Assembly (NCBI GenBank): GCA_019638625.1
Contig: JAHBTK010000001.1
Coordinates: 487,434-551,433, forward strand
Length of the DNA: 64,000 nucleotides
Reading direction: 5' to 3'
Origin: Chitinophagaceae bacterium
GTDB taxonomy: Bacteria; Bacteroidota; Bacteroidia; Chitinophagales; Chitinophagaceae
How positions within the stretch are numbered: the stretch's first letter is position 1; each line of letters starts with the position of its first letter. The position numbers were made by a program, and so were the translations under genes. Below are positions 1 through 9,192 of this stretch, piece by piece. The notes under the pieces are model-generated. The model saw only the letters and a program-made list of their open reading frames with translations. It did not search any database and was not told where the DNA came from.

Positions 1-771
1 GAAGTAAAAATAGCGATGATACAGATGCTGGTAAAAGGCAATGATATGGCAGCCAACCTTTCCAATGCGGAGAGATGTCTGCAGGAGGCAGCGGAAAATG
101 GTGCTGATATAGCGGTATTGCCGGAATGTATGGATCTTGGCTGGACCCACCCGGGTAGCCGGGAGCATGCCGGAACCATACCCGGCGGAGAAGTGTTCAC
201 CAGGCTAAGCGCTGCTGCTGTAAAATGGAAAATATTTGTGTGTTCGGGTCTGACCGAGAGAGAAAATGATAAAGTATATAATACCGCGGTACTGATAGAC
301 AGCAATGGCCATTTGCTGTTAAAGCATCGCAAGATCAATGAGTTGGATATCGGTAAGCCATACTATGCCACCGGAGACAGGATCAATACGGTCGATACAG
401 CATTCGGTCGGCTCGGGGTGATGATCTGTGCAGATGCGATTGTAGAGGATAGATCAATTACAACCGCGCTCGCAAGGATGGAGCCGGGTATTATCTTATC
501 CCCCTGTGCCTGGGCGGTACCGCCAGGCTACGATAACAGCATACAACCTTACGGCGATCTGTGGAGAGAAGCCTATATGCCCGTTGCGGAAAAATTCGCC
601 ACCTATATCATAGGGGTAAGCAATACAGGTCATATGGAGGCCGGTCCCTGGAAGGGCTGGGACTGCATCGGTGCTTCTATTGCCGTTGATAATACAGGAA
701 AGCAAATGATGCAGTTACCATTTGGAGTAGCCGCGCAAACCATTGCTTATGTGCACTGCTTCATCCGTTGA
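1..771 (+). CDS. Carbon-nitrogen hydrolase (nitrilase superfamily), 5' end outside window
   Basis: Nitrilase-superfamily C-N hydrolase, expected to hydrolyse an amide or carbamoyl bond in the cytoplasm. The Glu-Lys-Cys triad is visible: Glu37 in LPECMD, Lys106 in HRKIN and Cys138 in MICAD (numbered from the ATG at 16). The reading frame stays open from base 1 (EVKIA before that Met). Family members usually begin with a few residues followed by 'KIAxxQ', so the true start is probably just upstream of the window and the ATG at 16 is internal. The remaining 251 residues are near full length for a family of about 260-300. No signal peptide is seen in the visible part. It is followed after 110 bases by the FecR gene. 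Substrate unknown; the family call is firm. Confidence 0.85.
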   Translation, partial: EVKIAMIQMLVKGNDMAANLSNAERCLQEAAENGADIAVLPECMDLGWTHPGSREHAGTIPGGEVFTRLSAAAVKWKIFVCSGLTERENDKVYNTAVLIDSNGHLLLKHRKINELDIGKPYYATGDRINTVDTAFGRLGVMICADAIVEDRSITTALARMEPGIILSPCAWAVPPGYDNSIQPYGDLWREAYMPVAEKFATYIIGVSNTGHMEAGPWKGWDCIGASIAVDNTGKQMMQLPFGVAAQTIAYVHCFIR

Positions 772-881
772 GTAGATATAACCACAAGAATTTTCGGTAA
801 TCCACAGGAGGTTTTCCAAAAAGTTGCTTTTTACATGGGAAGTTTTGCAGTGATGTACGTTTATACCATAACAACTTATAC

Positions 882-2084
882 ATGGCATATACAGAACAGC
901 AAATTGCACAACTGATCTTAAAGCATTTCAGGGAAGAAATAACCTCTCCTGAAATGGACGAATTAGAACGCTGGCTTTCGGAAGCACCTCAAAACCGGCA
1001 TTTTTTTAACGGGCTACGCAATGAAGACGACATCATCCATTTAATTGAGTCGGAAGAACTGGATCTAAAAAACAATGTACAGGAAAAGATCCTTCAGGAG
1101 ATCCAACGGAGAATACAGGAAGAAGAAGAACTTGTTGATATAAGCCATACAACTACTCCTATATTGAAGCGCAGGGTGTGGTATGCTGCTGCAGCAGTAC
1201 TGGTATTGCTATGCGCCGGTAGTATGTGGTGGGCTACAGGTACTGAAACAGAAGGGCAGCCGGTAAGCCCTGCGCTTATTAAATCGGGAAGTGATGTTTT
1301 GCCCGGATCAGATCGTGCGATCCTGACTTTATCCGATGGGAAACAGGTGGAACTTAACGAAGACGGGACACAGGTGATTACAGACGGTGACCTGGCTATT
1401 GCCAATGCCGACGGTGAGCTCGTTTATTCAGCAGCAGGACCTGTGGTTTTTAATACCATGACCACCCCTAAAGGAGGACAATACCGGGTGGTATTGGCAG
1501 ATGGTAGTAAAGTGTGGTTAAATGCTGCTTCTTCTATCACTTTTCCTTCACGTTTTGATGGTAATACAAGAGAAGTGAATATAACCGGGGAAGTGTATTT
1601 TGATATTGAGGAGGATAAGAAGAAGCCGTTTATTGTAAAAACCCAGGGCGGTATGCTTGAGGTATTGGGCACGCAGTTCAATGTAAATGCGTATGAAGAT
1701 GAAGCTTATGAAGCCACTACGCTGGTGGAGGGGAGTGTAAGAGTGACCATCGGCGCGAAGGAGATCAAGCTGAAGCCGGGGCAGCAATCCCGTGTGTTAG
1801 AGCAGTCTGAGAAGATAGGTGTTGTTGAAGTAAATGTAGACGACGTAACAGGCTGGAGAAATAACCTGTTTATTTTCAATAATGCAGATATCCCCACCAT
1901 CATGCGGCAATTGGGCAGGTGGTATGACCTGGACATCAGTTACCGGGGAGTGGTACCCAAAAAGCCGTACAAAGGCAAAATTCCCAGGGACTTCACGCTG
2001 GATGAAGTATTGAATGCGTTGAAGCTGGCGGGTGTAAACCTTGAAATCTATGATAAAACACTGATAGTAACGGGAGTTAACTGA
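882..2084 (+). CDS. FecR-family anti-sigma factor
   Basis: Inner-membrane anti-sigma regulator of about 400 residues. The N-terminal cytoplasmic helical domain (1-95) is followed by one membrane helix at about 99-117, a periplasmic FecR domain (about 190-290, with the typical TPKGGQYRVVLADGSKVWLNA and GEVYFDIE stretches) and a C-terminal DUF4974/STN-like domain (about 325-400, ending in LEIYDKTLIVTG). In Bacteroidota such proteins hold an ECF sigma factor and release it when the partner SusC signals through its STN domain. The SusC gene follows after a hairpin. The expected sigma gene is not next to it inside this window: the gene upstream is a nitrilase. Either the sigma factor lies farther upstream or it is encoded elsewhere. 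Confidence 0.92.
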   Translation: MAYTEQQIAQLILKHFREEITSPEMDELERWLSEAPQNRHFFNGLRNEDDIIHLIESEELDLKNNVQEKILQEIQRRIQEEEELVDISHTTTPILKRRVWYAAAAVLVLLCAGSMWWATGTETEGQPVSPALIKSGSDVLPGSDRAILTLSDGKQVELNEDGTQVITDGDLAIANADGELVYSAAGPVVFNTMTTPKGGQYRVVLADGSKVWLNAASSITFPSRFDGNTREVNITGEVYFDIEEDKKKPFIVKTQGGMLEVLGTQFNVNAYEDEAYEATTLVEGSVRVTIGAKEIKLKPGQQSRVLEQSEKIGVVEVNVDDVTGWRNNLFIFNNADIPTIMRQLGRWYDLDISYRGVVPKKPYKGKIPRDFTLDEVLNALKLAGVNLEIYDKTLIVTGVN

Positions 2085-2103
2085 ACTGGTTGATCAAATA
2101 AAA

Positions 2104-2129
2104 CCGCCCCGGTGTGCAGACCGGAGCGG
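2104..2129 (+). terminator. Hairpin between FecR and SusC genes
   Basis: The arms ccgccccggt and accggagcgg pair with one mismatch around a 6-base loop. No run of T follows closely. It could be an inefficient terminator that sets the FecR to SusC expression ratio, or a leader hairpin for SusC. Confidence 0.45.
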
Positions 2130-2199
2130 CATAAGAGTTTGATTAACAATTGACATATGTAGGTCATAATTATTGTTAAACCAAAACTGGAACAAAAGT

Positions 2200-5100
2200 A
2201 TGCAAAAACATGCAATTTTTGTCTGGTTATTGCGCAATTGCAATGCCAGAGCGGTCACTAAATTTTTATTAGTGATGAAACTAACTACTGCGATATTGAT
2301 AACTTTTTTACTGAATGCCAGTGCAAATGGCATTTCCCAGACTGTTACCTTCAGCGGGAAAAATGTGTCATTTGAAAAAGTGATCAATGCCGTAGAGAAA
2401 CAGGCGAATGTGTTCTTCTTCTATGAGGCAGATTTGCTGAAATTGGCTAAGCCGGTTACTATAAATGCCGCCAAACAACCGGTTAGTGAATTCCTTACTA
2501 CTTTGTTTAAAGACCAGCCGCTTGATTTTCACCTGGAAAACAGGCTGGTGGTAGTGACCCGTAAAAGAGAATTGTCTTTTACAGCAGAACTGCCATTGGC
2601 TGTCACGCTTGATATACCTCCACCGGTGTTGATCAGGGGACGGGTTTTAAACGAGACCGGTGAGCCGGTTACCGCATCAGTGGTGGTAAAAGGAGGGGCG
2701 GCAGGAACCACTACCGACGCCGGAGGCTTTTTTGAATTGACCATTCCAACAGAGAAGGCTACATTGATAATCAGTGGTGTAAACGTAGAGACTACCGAAA
2801 TTGCAGTGGATGGAACTACCAATAAGCTGCATGCCATAACGGTAAGTACAAGGATCGTAGAAGGATTGGAAACCGTTATTACGGGTTACTCCGCCCAGCG
2901 TAAAAAGGATATTATCGGTTCTGTTGCCGTGGTGGATGTAAAAACACTCAAATCTATTCCGGCCGGTTCCGCATTACAGGCCCTGCAGGGACAGGCATCC
3001 GGTGTAAATATTATTACCTCAGGTTCTCCCGGCCATGCAAGTAATATAAGAATTCGTGGTATCACTTCAATGGAAAACACGAATCCCCTTGTGCTTATTG
3101 ATGGTGTACAGGGTAATATCAATGATATTCCTGGTGATGATGTGGAATCTATCCAGGTATTAAAAGATGCCGGTGCAGCCGCTATTTACGGGGTTCGTGG
3201 CGCTAATGGTGTGATCGTTATTACTACCAAGAAAGGAAAATCGGGTAGGGCGCAAACTACTTATGACGCCTACTATGGTATACAAACTCCTATAATGAGA
3301 GACCCGAACATGATGACTCCCAGGGAGTATGCTGAAACATACAACAAACTTCGTCCTGCTAGCAGCCCCTATTTAAATGGTCTTCCCGATTACGGATGGA
3401 GAGGGCCTACAGGTGCTGGTATTGGTTATGGTCTTGCCAATGCAGGAGATCCTGCTGTAGATCCTTCCAAGTATTTCCTTGACATATCTGATCCGGTTAA
3501 TAATTATCTTATTCAGAAATTAAACTGGGATGGTAAAGGAACCGACTGGTTGAATGAGATCTTTAGTCCGGCCCCAATGATGAATCATAATCTTTCTGTC
3601 AGTGGTGGAAATGACAGGGCGAAATATATGCTCTCTATGGGGTATATGGACCAACAGGGCACCCTGCTGAATACCTATATGAAGAGATATTCAGTGCGTG
3701 CCAATACGGAATTTAAGCTGAGAGATAATATTCGTGTGGGTGAGAATATTTATTTCATGTATCGCGATAACCCGCAGGAAAACCCTAACCACCCCTATTT
3801 AGCTATCAATAGTGCACGCGGTAGCCTCAGTCAGATTCCCGTATATGATATTATGGGCAATTTTGGTGGTGGTTATGCTGGTGCGCCGTTATTTCAATTT
3901 CAGGGTAATCCTTATGCTATGCGTGTAGGAGCAGCCAATAACAGGAGCCGCGAAATGGCAATCACCGGTAATGTATTTGCTGAAATTGATTTCTTTAAGG
4001 ACCTGACTTTCAGAACCAGCTTTGGCGGAAACGTGAATAATTTTTACCGCCAAACCTACACTCCACCCCAATACTGGCACGGTGAGGGATTCCAAATGAG
4101 AAACAAACTGGAAGAAAATAGCGGGTATAACGCGCTGACCATGTGGACCAATACATTAACCTATAAAAAAACCTTTGGTAATCATAATCTCACCGCACTG
4201 GCTGGTACAGAAGCGATCAGAATAACCGCTCGTAATCAAATGGGTAGCAGAGAGGGATTCGCGTTTGAAGACTATAATCTCCTGGTGCTGGGCTTCGGAC
4301 AATTCAACTTTAGCAATAATAGTGGTGAGCAGGACGATACTTTCTATTCTATGTTTGGACGAGTGGATTATTCTTACGACGACAGGTATTTGTTAGGGTT
4401 AACACTGCGCAGGGACGGATCATCAAGGTTTGGTGCGAATACAAGGTTTGGTACATTCCCATCTGTTACCGCAGGTTGGAGAGTCAGCAGTGAGAAGTTT
4501 ATGCAGAATGTTTACTGGATCAACGATCTTAAACTGAGAGCCAGCTATGGTATATTGGGAAATGCTAATAACGTTACCAGCACTAACGCTGCCACTTTTT
4601 ACACTCAGGCGCTTAATTCCTCTTATTATGACATCAACGGAACCGGTACAAGCGTTGTGTTGGGATACCGACCTAATAATATTGGAAATCCGGGAGCACA
4701 ATGGGAGAAAAATATCGTTACCAATATAGGTATTGACGCGACTTTATTTAACAACAAACTGGACTTCTCTATTGAGTATTTTGAAAAGAAAATTTCAGGA
4801 TTATTATTCCCTATGGGGCTGCCTTCAAGTATTATAGGTACTGCCCAGGCTCCTGTTGTGAACATAGGAGATATTAAAAACACAGGGGTTGATATCTCCG
4901 CTGCCTATCATGCCAGGTTGGGTAATGATATGCGCCTGGATATCGGGGCAAACTTTACCACCTATAAAAATATGATTGTCCATATTCCCGGCTCTGCAGG
5001 ATATGTTGATCCACCCTGGACTCCCAGCAATAGCGTGCGTAATCAGGTGGGGCATGCTGTTGGTTCATTCTTCGGATATGATATAGTAGGACTCTTCCAG

Positions 5101-5727
5101 GATGCCGCTGATGTAAGCAGATCTCCAACGCAGACTGATGCTGCTCCGGGCAGGTTTAAATACAGGGATGTAGACGGTAATGGTGCGATCACTCCCGATG
5201 ACCGTACATTTATCGGTAATCCTAATCCTGATTTTGTATACGGATTTAACCTCGGTTTCTCCTATAAAAAATTCGATCTGTCCGCAGTTTTTTATGGTTC
5301 ACAGGGTAATGATATCTGGAGCGAAACGCGCAAGGGGACCGATTTAACTTACAGTAGTGGAAATAACTTTAGCAAAAGAGTACTTGACGCATGGACTCCC
5401 CAGAATACCAATACTATACACCCTATAGCGGAAACAACTCCGAATTTCAGTGTAGCAAATGTGGCTAATTCCTATTTCATTGAAGATGGTTCTTATTTAA
5501 AAATGAGATCATTATTGCTTGGATATAATATTGACACGGATGGATTGAAAAAAATTGGTATTAATAAATTCCGTGTTTATGTACAGGGTTCAAACCTGTT
5601 CACGATTACCAACTATAGCGGATTTGATCCTGAAATTACCAGCTACAGAAACCTGACATTTGGTATTGATGAAGGATTTTATCCGAATTCGAGAATAATA
5701 CTCGTTGGTCTTAATGTTGGATTTTAA
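2200..5727 (+). CDS. SusC/RagA TonB-linked outer-membrane receptor with STN domain
   Basis: Outer-membrane TonB-dependent importer of oligomers, 1175 residues. A membrane-targeting N-terminus (helix about 25-45) is followed by an STN signalling domain (about 50-110), a CarboxypepD_reg-like beta-sandwich (about 145-215) and a plug with the SusC hallmarks LQGQASGVNI, IRIRGITS, PLVLIDGV and DAGAAAIYGVRGANGVIVITTKKG (about 230-345). The 22-strand barrel follows and ends in NVGF. The ATG at 2200 is preferred: the frame extends upstream only to a TTG at 2173, and MQKHAIF is a common start for STN-type SusC. The STN domain and the FecR gene just upstream suggest trans-envelope signalling. A SusD partner follows after 34 bases. 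Confidence 0.95.
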   Translation: MQKHAIFVWLLRNCNARAVTKFLLVMKLTTAILITFLLNASANGISQTVTFSGKNVSFEKVINAVEKQANVFFFYEADLLKLAKPVTINAAKQPVSEFLTTLFKDQPLDFHLENRLVVVTRKRELSFTAELPLAVTLDIPPPVLIRGRVLNETGEPVTASVVVKGGAAGTTTDAGGFFELTIPTEKATLIISGVNVETTEIAVDGTTNKLHAITVSTRIVEGLETVITGYSAQRKKDIIGSVAVVDVKTLKSIPAGSALQALQGQASGVNIITSGSPGHASNIRIRGITSMENTNPLVLIDGVQGNINDIPGDDVESIQVLKDAGAAAIYGVRGANGVIVITTKKGKSGRAQTTYDAYYGIQTPIMRDPNMMTPREYAETYNKLRPASSPYLNGLPDYGWRGPTGAGIGYGLANAGDPAVDPSKYFLDISDPVNNYLIQKLNWDGKGTDWLNEIFSPAPMMNHNLSVSGGNDRAKYMLSMGYMDQQGTLLNTYMKRYSVRANTEFKLRDNIRVGENIYFMYRDNPQENPNHPYLAINSARGSLSQIPVYDIMGNFGGGYAGAPLFQFQGNPYAMRVGAANNRSREMAITGNVFAEIDFFKDLTFRTSFGGNVNNFYRQTYTPPQYWHGEGFQMRNKLEENSGYNALTMWTNTLTYKKTFGNHNLTALAGTEAIRITARNQMGSREGFAFEDYNLLVLGFGQFNFSNNSGEQDDTFYSMFGRVDYSYDDRYLLGLTLRRDGSSRFGANTRFGTFPSVTAGWRVSSEKFMQNVYWINDLKLRASYGILGNANNVTSTNAATFYTQALNSSYYDINGTGTSVVLGYRPNNIGNPGAQWEKNIVTNIGIDATLFNNKLDFSIEYFEKKISGLLFPMGLPSSIIGTAQAPVVNIGDIKNTGVDISAAYHARLGNDMRLDIGANFTTYKNMIVHIPGSAGYVDPPWTPSNSVRNQVGHAVGSFFGYDIVGLFQDAADVSRSPTQTDAAPGRFKYRDVDGNGAITPDDRTFIGNPNPDFVYGFNLGFSYKKFDLSAVFYGSQGNDIWSETRKGTDLTYSSGNNFSKRVLDAWTPQNTNTIHPIAETTPNFSVANVANSYFIEDGSYLKMRSLLLGYNIDTDGLKKIGINKFRVYVQGSNLFTITNYSGFDPEITSYRNLTFGIDEGFYPNSRIILVGLNVGF

Positions 5728-5761
5728 TATTTACTGATTATAATATTAAAAAGTATTCAAA

Positions 5762-7576
5762 ATGAAACTGATTAAAAATAAATTAATACTTGCATCGGGC
5801 CTGGTGTCGCTGGTAATTAGCGTGGGCTCATGTAATAAGTCTTTTTTGGAAAAAGTGCCTATAGGCGGTATCAGTGAGAATACCTTGCTGACGAAGCATG
5901 GCGTAGAGGGAATGTTGATAGGAACCTATTCAATTCTTAACGGAACAGCACGGTTCAATGCAAATGACTTTAATAATGGTATATCTAATTCCCTTGTAGC
6001 CAATATCGCTTCGGATGAAGCGAAAAAAGGATGTATTTATCCCGCTGGCCCGGAATGGGATGCAATAGAAAATTATACCGTGAATCCGACCCAGGTACAT
6101 ATTGCAGACAGATGGAAATCTATTTATACCGGTGTGCATCGTGCGAATGAAACCATTCGTCTCTTAAACAAACTGCCTGAAGGGGTATTCACTGCCGAAG
6201 AAGCATTACAGGTATTGGCTGAAGCCCGCTTCTTGCGTGGTGTGTATCATTTTGAAGCGGTAAAGCTGTGGAGACGTGTTCCCTATATTGATGAATCAGT
6301 AGTTTTTGGCGCCGATGATATTTTCAAAAGCAATGAAACTATTCCCTGGGCATCTGTTGAGGCCGACTTCGAATTTGCAGGAAATAACCTTTCGGCAACA
6401 AAAGCTAATATAGGAAGAGCCAATAAATGGGCAGCCAAATCATTCCTGGCTAAAATCTATATGTTCCAGAATAAATGGACAGAAGCTAAACCAGTACTGG
6501 AAGATGTTATCGCTAACGGTGTAACCAGCAACGGTACAAAATATAAGTTGGTAGATAAGTATGGAGACACCTGGAATCCCAGGACTAAAAACAGCTCCGA
6601 GTCGGTATTTGCCGTGCAAATGGCCGCGGTGCCTAACGATGGAGGATATAACGGTTTTGCCGGCGAAGCTTTAACAACTCCTGTTCCTTATGGGGGTAAC
6701 TGGTATCAGCCTTCTTTTAACCTGGTTAATTCCTTTAAAACAGATGCTGTAAAAGGACTGCCGCTGCTCGCTACATTTAACGATGTGCCTATGCATAGCG
6801 ATATGGGTGTTGGACTCACGGATCCTTTCACTCCTTATGCCGGCACTATTGATGCCCGCCTCGACTGGACAGTAGGAAGAAGAGGAATTCCCTATCTCGA
6901 CTGGGGTATTTTTGATCTTTCCTATTTGATTAACCAGGATGGCGGACCTTATTGCCACATAAAAAGCGCCTTCTGGGAGGCGGATAAAGCCACTAGTTTA
7001 GGATCTTTTGAAGGATGGGCATTCGTTACTTCAACCAACTATACCATGATCCGTTTCGCGGATGTATTATTATGGGCTGCTGAATGTGAAGTGGAAATCG
7101 GTTCATTGGCAAAAGCAGAAGAATATGTAAATCTTGTTCGTGCAAGAGCGGCTAATCCCGATGGATTTGTAAAGACTTATATCAGTAATAGCAATCCACA
7201 AGGTGGTTTCACCAATACTCCTGCTGCAAATTATTTTGTAGGACTGTATAACGGAGAGTTTGCAACTAACGGAAAGGAGTTTGCCCGTGAATCTGTGCGC
7301 TTCGAACGTAAACTTGAATTCGGCATGGAAGGACACCGTATCTTCGATTTGCAACGTTATGATCTTCAGCAACCTGGCTATATGGGAACGCTGTTGGATA
7401 AGTATAATGCTGACGAAAATCGGTTTTATATGGATTTAACCGGCCAACCTTACCTGATTACCAACGGACACACTTTTCCAAAGGGTAAATCTGAAGTGCT
7501 CCCAATTCCGCAAAGAGAGATTGATTTAAGTGTTGTAAACGGACAATCCGTTTTGAAGCAGAATCCGGGCTACTAA
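5762..7576 (+). CDS. SusD/RagB outer-membrane lipoprotein
   Basis: Surface glycan-binding lid of the SusC transporter, 604 residues. A lipoprotein signal ends at VGSC with the lipid-modified Cys at 24. The family signatures are clear: EARFLRGVYHFEAVKLWRRVPYID in the N-terminal TPR-like part (about 150-175), ADVLLWAAECEVEIG and YVNLVRARA near 430-460, RESVRFERKLEFGMEGHRIFDLQRY near 500, and a C-terminal LPIPQREIDL...LKQNPGY. It lies 34 bases after the SusC gene and is surely co-transcribed. A strong hairpin follows it, so the FecR-SusC-SusD block may end here. Confidence 0.95.
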   Translation: MKLIKNKLILASGLVSLVISVGSCNKSFLEKVPIGGISENTLLTKHGVEGMLIGTYSILNGTARFNANDFNNGISNSLVANIASDEAKKGCIYPAGPEWDAIENYTVNPTQVHIADRWKSIYTGVHRANETIRLLNKLPEGVFTAEEALQVLAEARFLRGVYHFEAVKLWRRVPYIDESVVFGADDIFKSNETIPWASVEADFEFAGNNLSATKANIGRANKWAAKSFLAKIYMFQNKWTEAKPVLEDVIANGVTSNGTKYKLVDKYGDTWNPRTKNSSESVFAVQMAAVPNDGGYNGFAGEALTTPVPYGGNWYQPSFNLVNSFKTDAVKGLPLLATFNDVPMHSDMGVGLTDPFTPYAGTIDARLDWTVGRRGIPYLDWGIFDLSYLINQDGGPYCHIKSAFWEADKATSLGSFEGWAFVTSTNYTMIRFADVLLWAAECEVEIGSLAKAEEYVNLVRARAANPDGFVKTYISNSNPQGGFTNTPAANYFVGLYNGEFATNGKEFARESVRFERKLEFGMEGHRIFDLQRYDLQQPGYMGTLLDKYNADENRFYMDLTGQPYLITNGHTFPKGKSEVLPIPQREIDLSVVNGQSVLKQNPGY

Positions 7577-7594
7577 AATTCAATTCAAACTTAT

Positions 7595-7635
7595 ATTTCC
7601 ATCCGGCATGTTATCGTGCGGGATGGAAATATTTT
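7595..7635 (+). terminator. Rho-independent terminator after SusD
   Basis: A 10-bp stem (atttccatcc with ggatggaaat), extended by imperfect pairs, closes a loop and is followed directly by attttaaaaa. The form fits an intrinsic terminator separating the SusCD transcript from the enzyme genes. Confidence 0.7.
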
Positions 7636-7656
7636 AAAAAAATCTGCAAGGATACC

Positions 7657-9135
7657 ATGAACCTGAATAAGATGCTAAAGGCCGTGTATAGCAAAATGCT
7701 TGCTGCAGTGATGTTGACGGGTGTTGTAAACGCACAGGGTTTATATGTAGGTGTTGCAGAAGTGGATATCAGCCCGAAACTGCCGATAGCGCTGGCCGGG
7801 CAGGGGCATTTAAGAGTGGCAACAGAAGCCGAAACGCCATTACAGGTCAGCATAATAGCCATTGAGTCACGGAATGGAAAGACGACTGCAGAGACGGCAT
7901 TTTTTGCCGCTTGCGATTTGGTGGATATACCGCCGGCATACCAGGCAGGTGTGCGAAAAGCAGTAAAAGACCTATTGCCTTCTATTGATACGGCAAAAGT
8001 GATACTTACGGCTACACATACCCATACAGCGCCGGTAATGGACACGCTGTTTTCCAAATACGCCATACCGCCGGAAATTACCCAGCCTTCAGCATTTGAG
8101 AAATTTTTTATTGAACGGGTAAGTGCAGGAATTGTAAAGGCCTGGAACAACCGTGTGGAATGTACGGCCAGTTGGGGACTCACCCATGCTGTTGTGGGCT
8201 ATAACAGGCGCAGCGCCTATCTTGACGGAACAGCGCTGATGTATGGTGGTACCTATTTCCCGGGGTTTGCGGGCATTGAAGGCTACGAAGACCATGATGT
8301 GAATACCCTGTTCTTCTGGAATAAAAAACAGGAGCTGATCGCAACGGGCGTCAGCGTTGCCTGTCCCGCCCAGAAAACAGAGAATGGAACCGCAGTGAAT
8401 GCAGACTACTGGCATGAAGTAAGACTGGCGCTCAAAAAGAAATTTGGCGACCGGCTCTGTGTCGTAGGCTGGATCGCAGCGGCGGGAGACCAGTCTCCGC
8501 ATGTGATGTACCGGCATAAGGCGGATGTAAGGATGCATACCTTATCCGGGCGAAAACCGATGGTAGAGATCGCAAGACGTATTTCGAATGCGGTAATAGA
8601 AGCCCACGACATTGTGAAAAAGGATCAGCATCAGCAGATCCCGCTGGTGCATAAATATGAAAACCTGCAGTTGCCGGTACGCATCATTACACATAAGGAA
8701 TATCTTGACGCAAAGAAAACCCGGGATGAAGTGGCTGCAAAAATCGCAGCGGACAATAAGCTGGCGGAAAAGCTAAACGGCGACCAGTATTTTAACGACA
8801 AAATTGTAAAGCGATACGAAAATCAGCAGCAGGGGAAACTCATGACCTTACCTACGGAAATTCATGTGGTTCGGTTAGGCGATATCGTTATTTGCACCAA
8901 CCCTTTTGAATTGTACACGGAATATGGGATCAGGATACAGGGTAGGAGTAAAGCGCTGCAGACATTTGTGGTACAGTTGGCGGGTGAACAAGGCTACCTG
9001 GCAACGGAAAAAGCGGTTAAAGGAGGTGGTTATAGCGCCACGGTATTTAGTTCGATCGTAGGAGCTGAGGGCGGTCAAATGCTGGTGGATAGAACGGTTG
9101 ATCTGATAGAGGAAATTATGAAAAAGGAAAAATAG
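7657..9135 (+). CDS. Secreted neutral/alkaline ceramidase-like hydrolase
   Basis: 492-residue protein of the neutral/alkaline non-lysosomal ceramidase N-terminal domain family (PF04734), zinc amidases that cleave N-acyl bonds. Seen: a signal peptide ending at VNA-QG (about 24), the opening VGVAEVDISPK, a zinc-binding ATHTHTAP motif near 113 and a C-terminal EQGYLATEKAVKGGGYSATVF stretch. It lacks the C-terminal Ig-like domain of true ceramidases. Many short bacterial members sit in sugar-catabolism loci and need not act on ceramide. It stands 80 bases after SusD behind a terminator and 57 bases ahead of the M20 hydrolase. A leaderless paralogue lies at 30848-32212. Confidence 0.85.
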   Translation: MNLNKMLKAVYSKMLAAVMLTGVVNAQGLYVGVAEVDISPKLPIALAGQGHLRVATEAETPLQVSIIAIESRNGKTTAETAFFAACDLVDIPPAYQAGVRKAVKDLLPSIDTAKVILTATHTHTAPVMDTLFSKYAIPPEITQPSAFEKFFIERVSAGIVKAWNNRVECTASWGLTHAVVGYNRRSAYLDGTALMYGGTYFPGFAGIEGYEDHDVNTLFFWNKKQELIATGVSVACPAQKTENGTAVNADYWHEVRLALKKKFGDRLCVVGWIAAAGDQSPHVMYRHKADVRMHTLSGRKPMVEIARRISNAVIEAHDIVKKDQHQQIPLVHKYENLQLPVRIITHKEYLDAKKTRDEVAAKIAADNKLAEKLNGDQYFNDKIVKRYENQQQGKLMTLPTEIHVVRLGDIVICTNPFELYTEYGIRIQGRSKALQTFVVQLAGEQGYLATEKAVKGGGYSATVFSSIVGAEGGQMLVDRTVDLIEEIMKKEK

Positions 9136-9192
9136 CGCTCTGCATTTCTTCTTTTAACGATAGGGTAACTTTTTTAAAATTTCCCGATAAGC

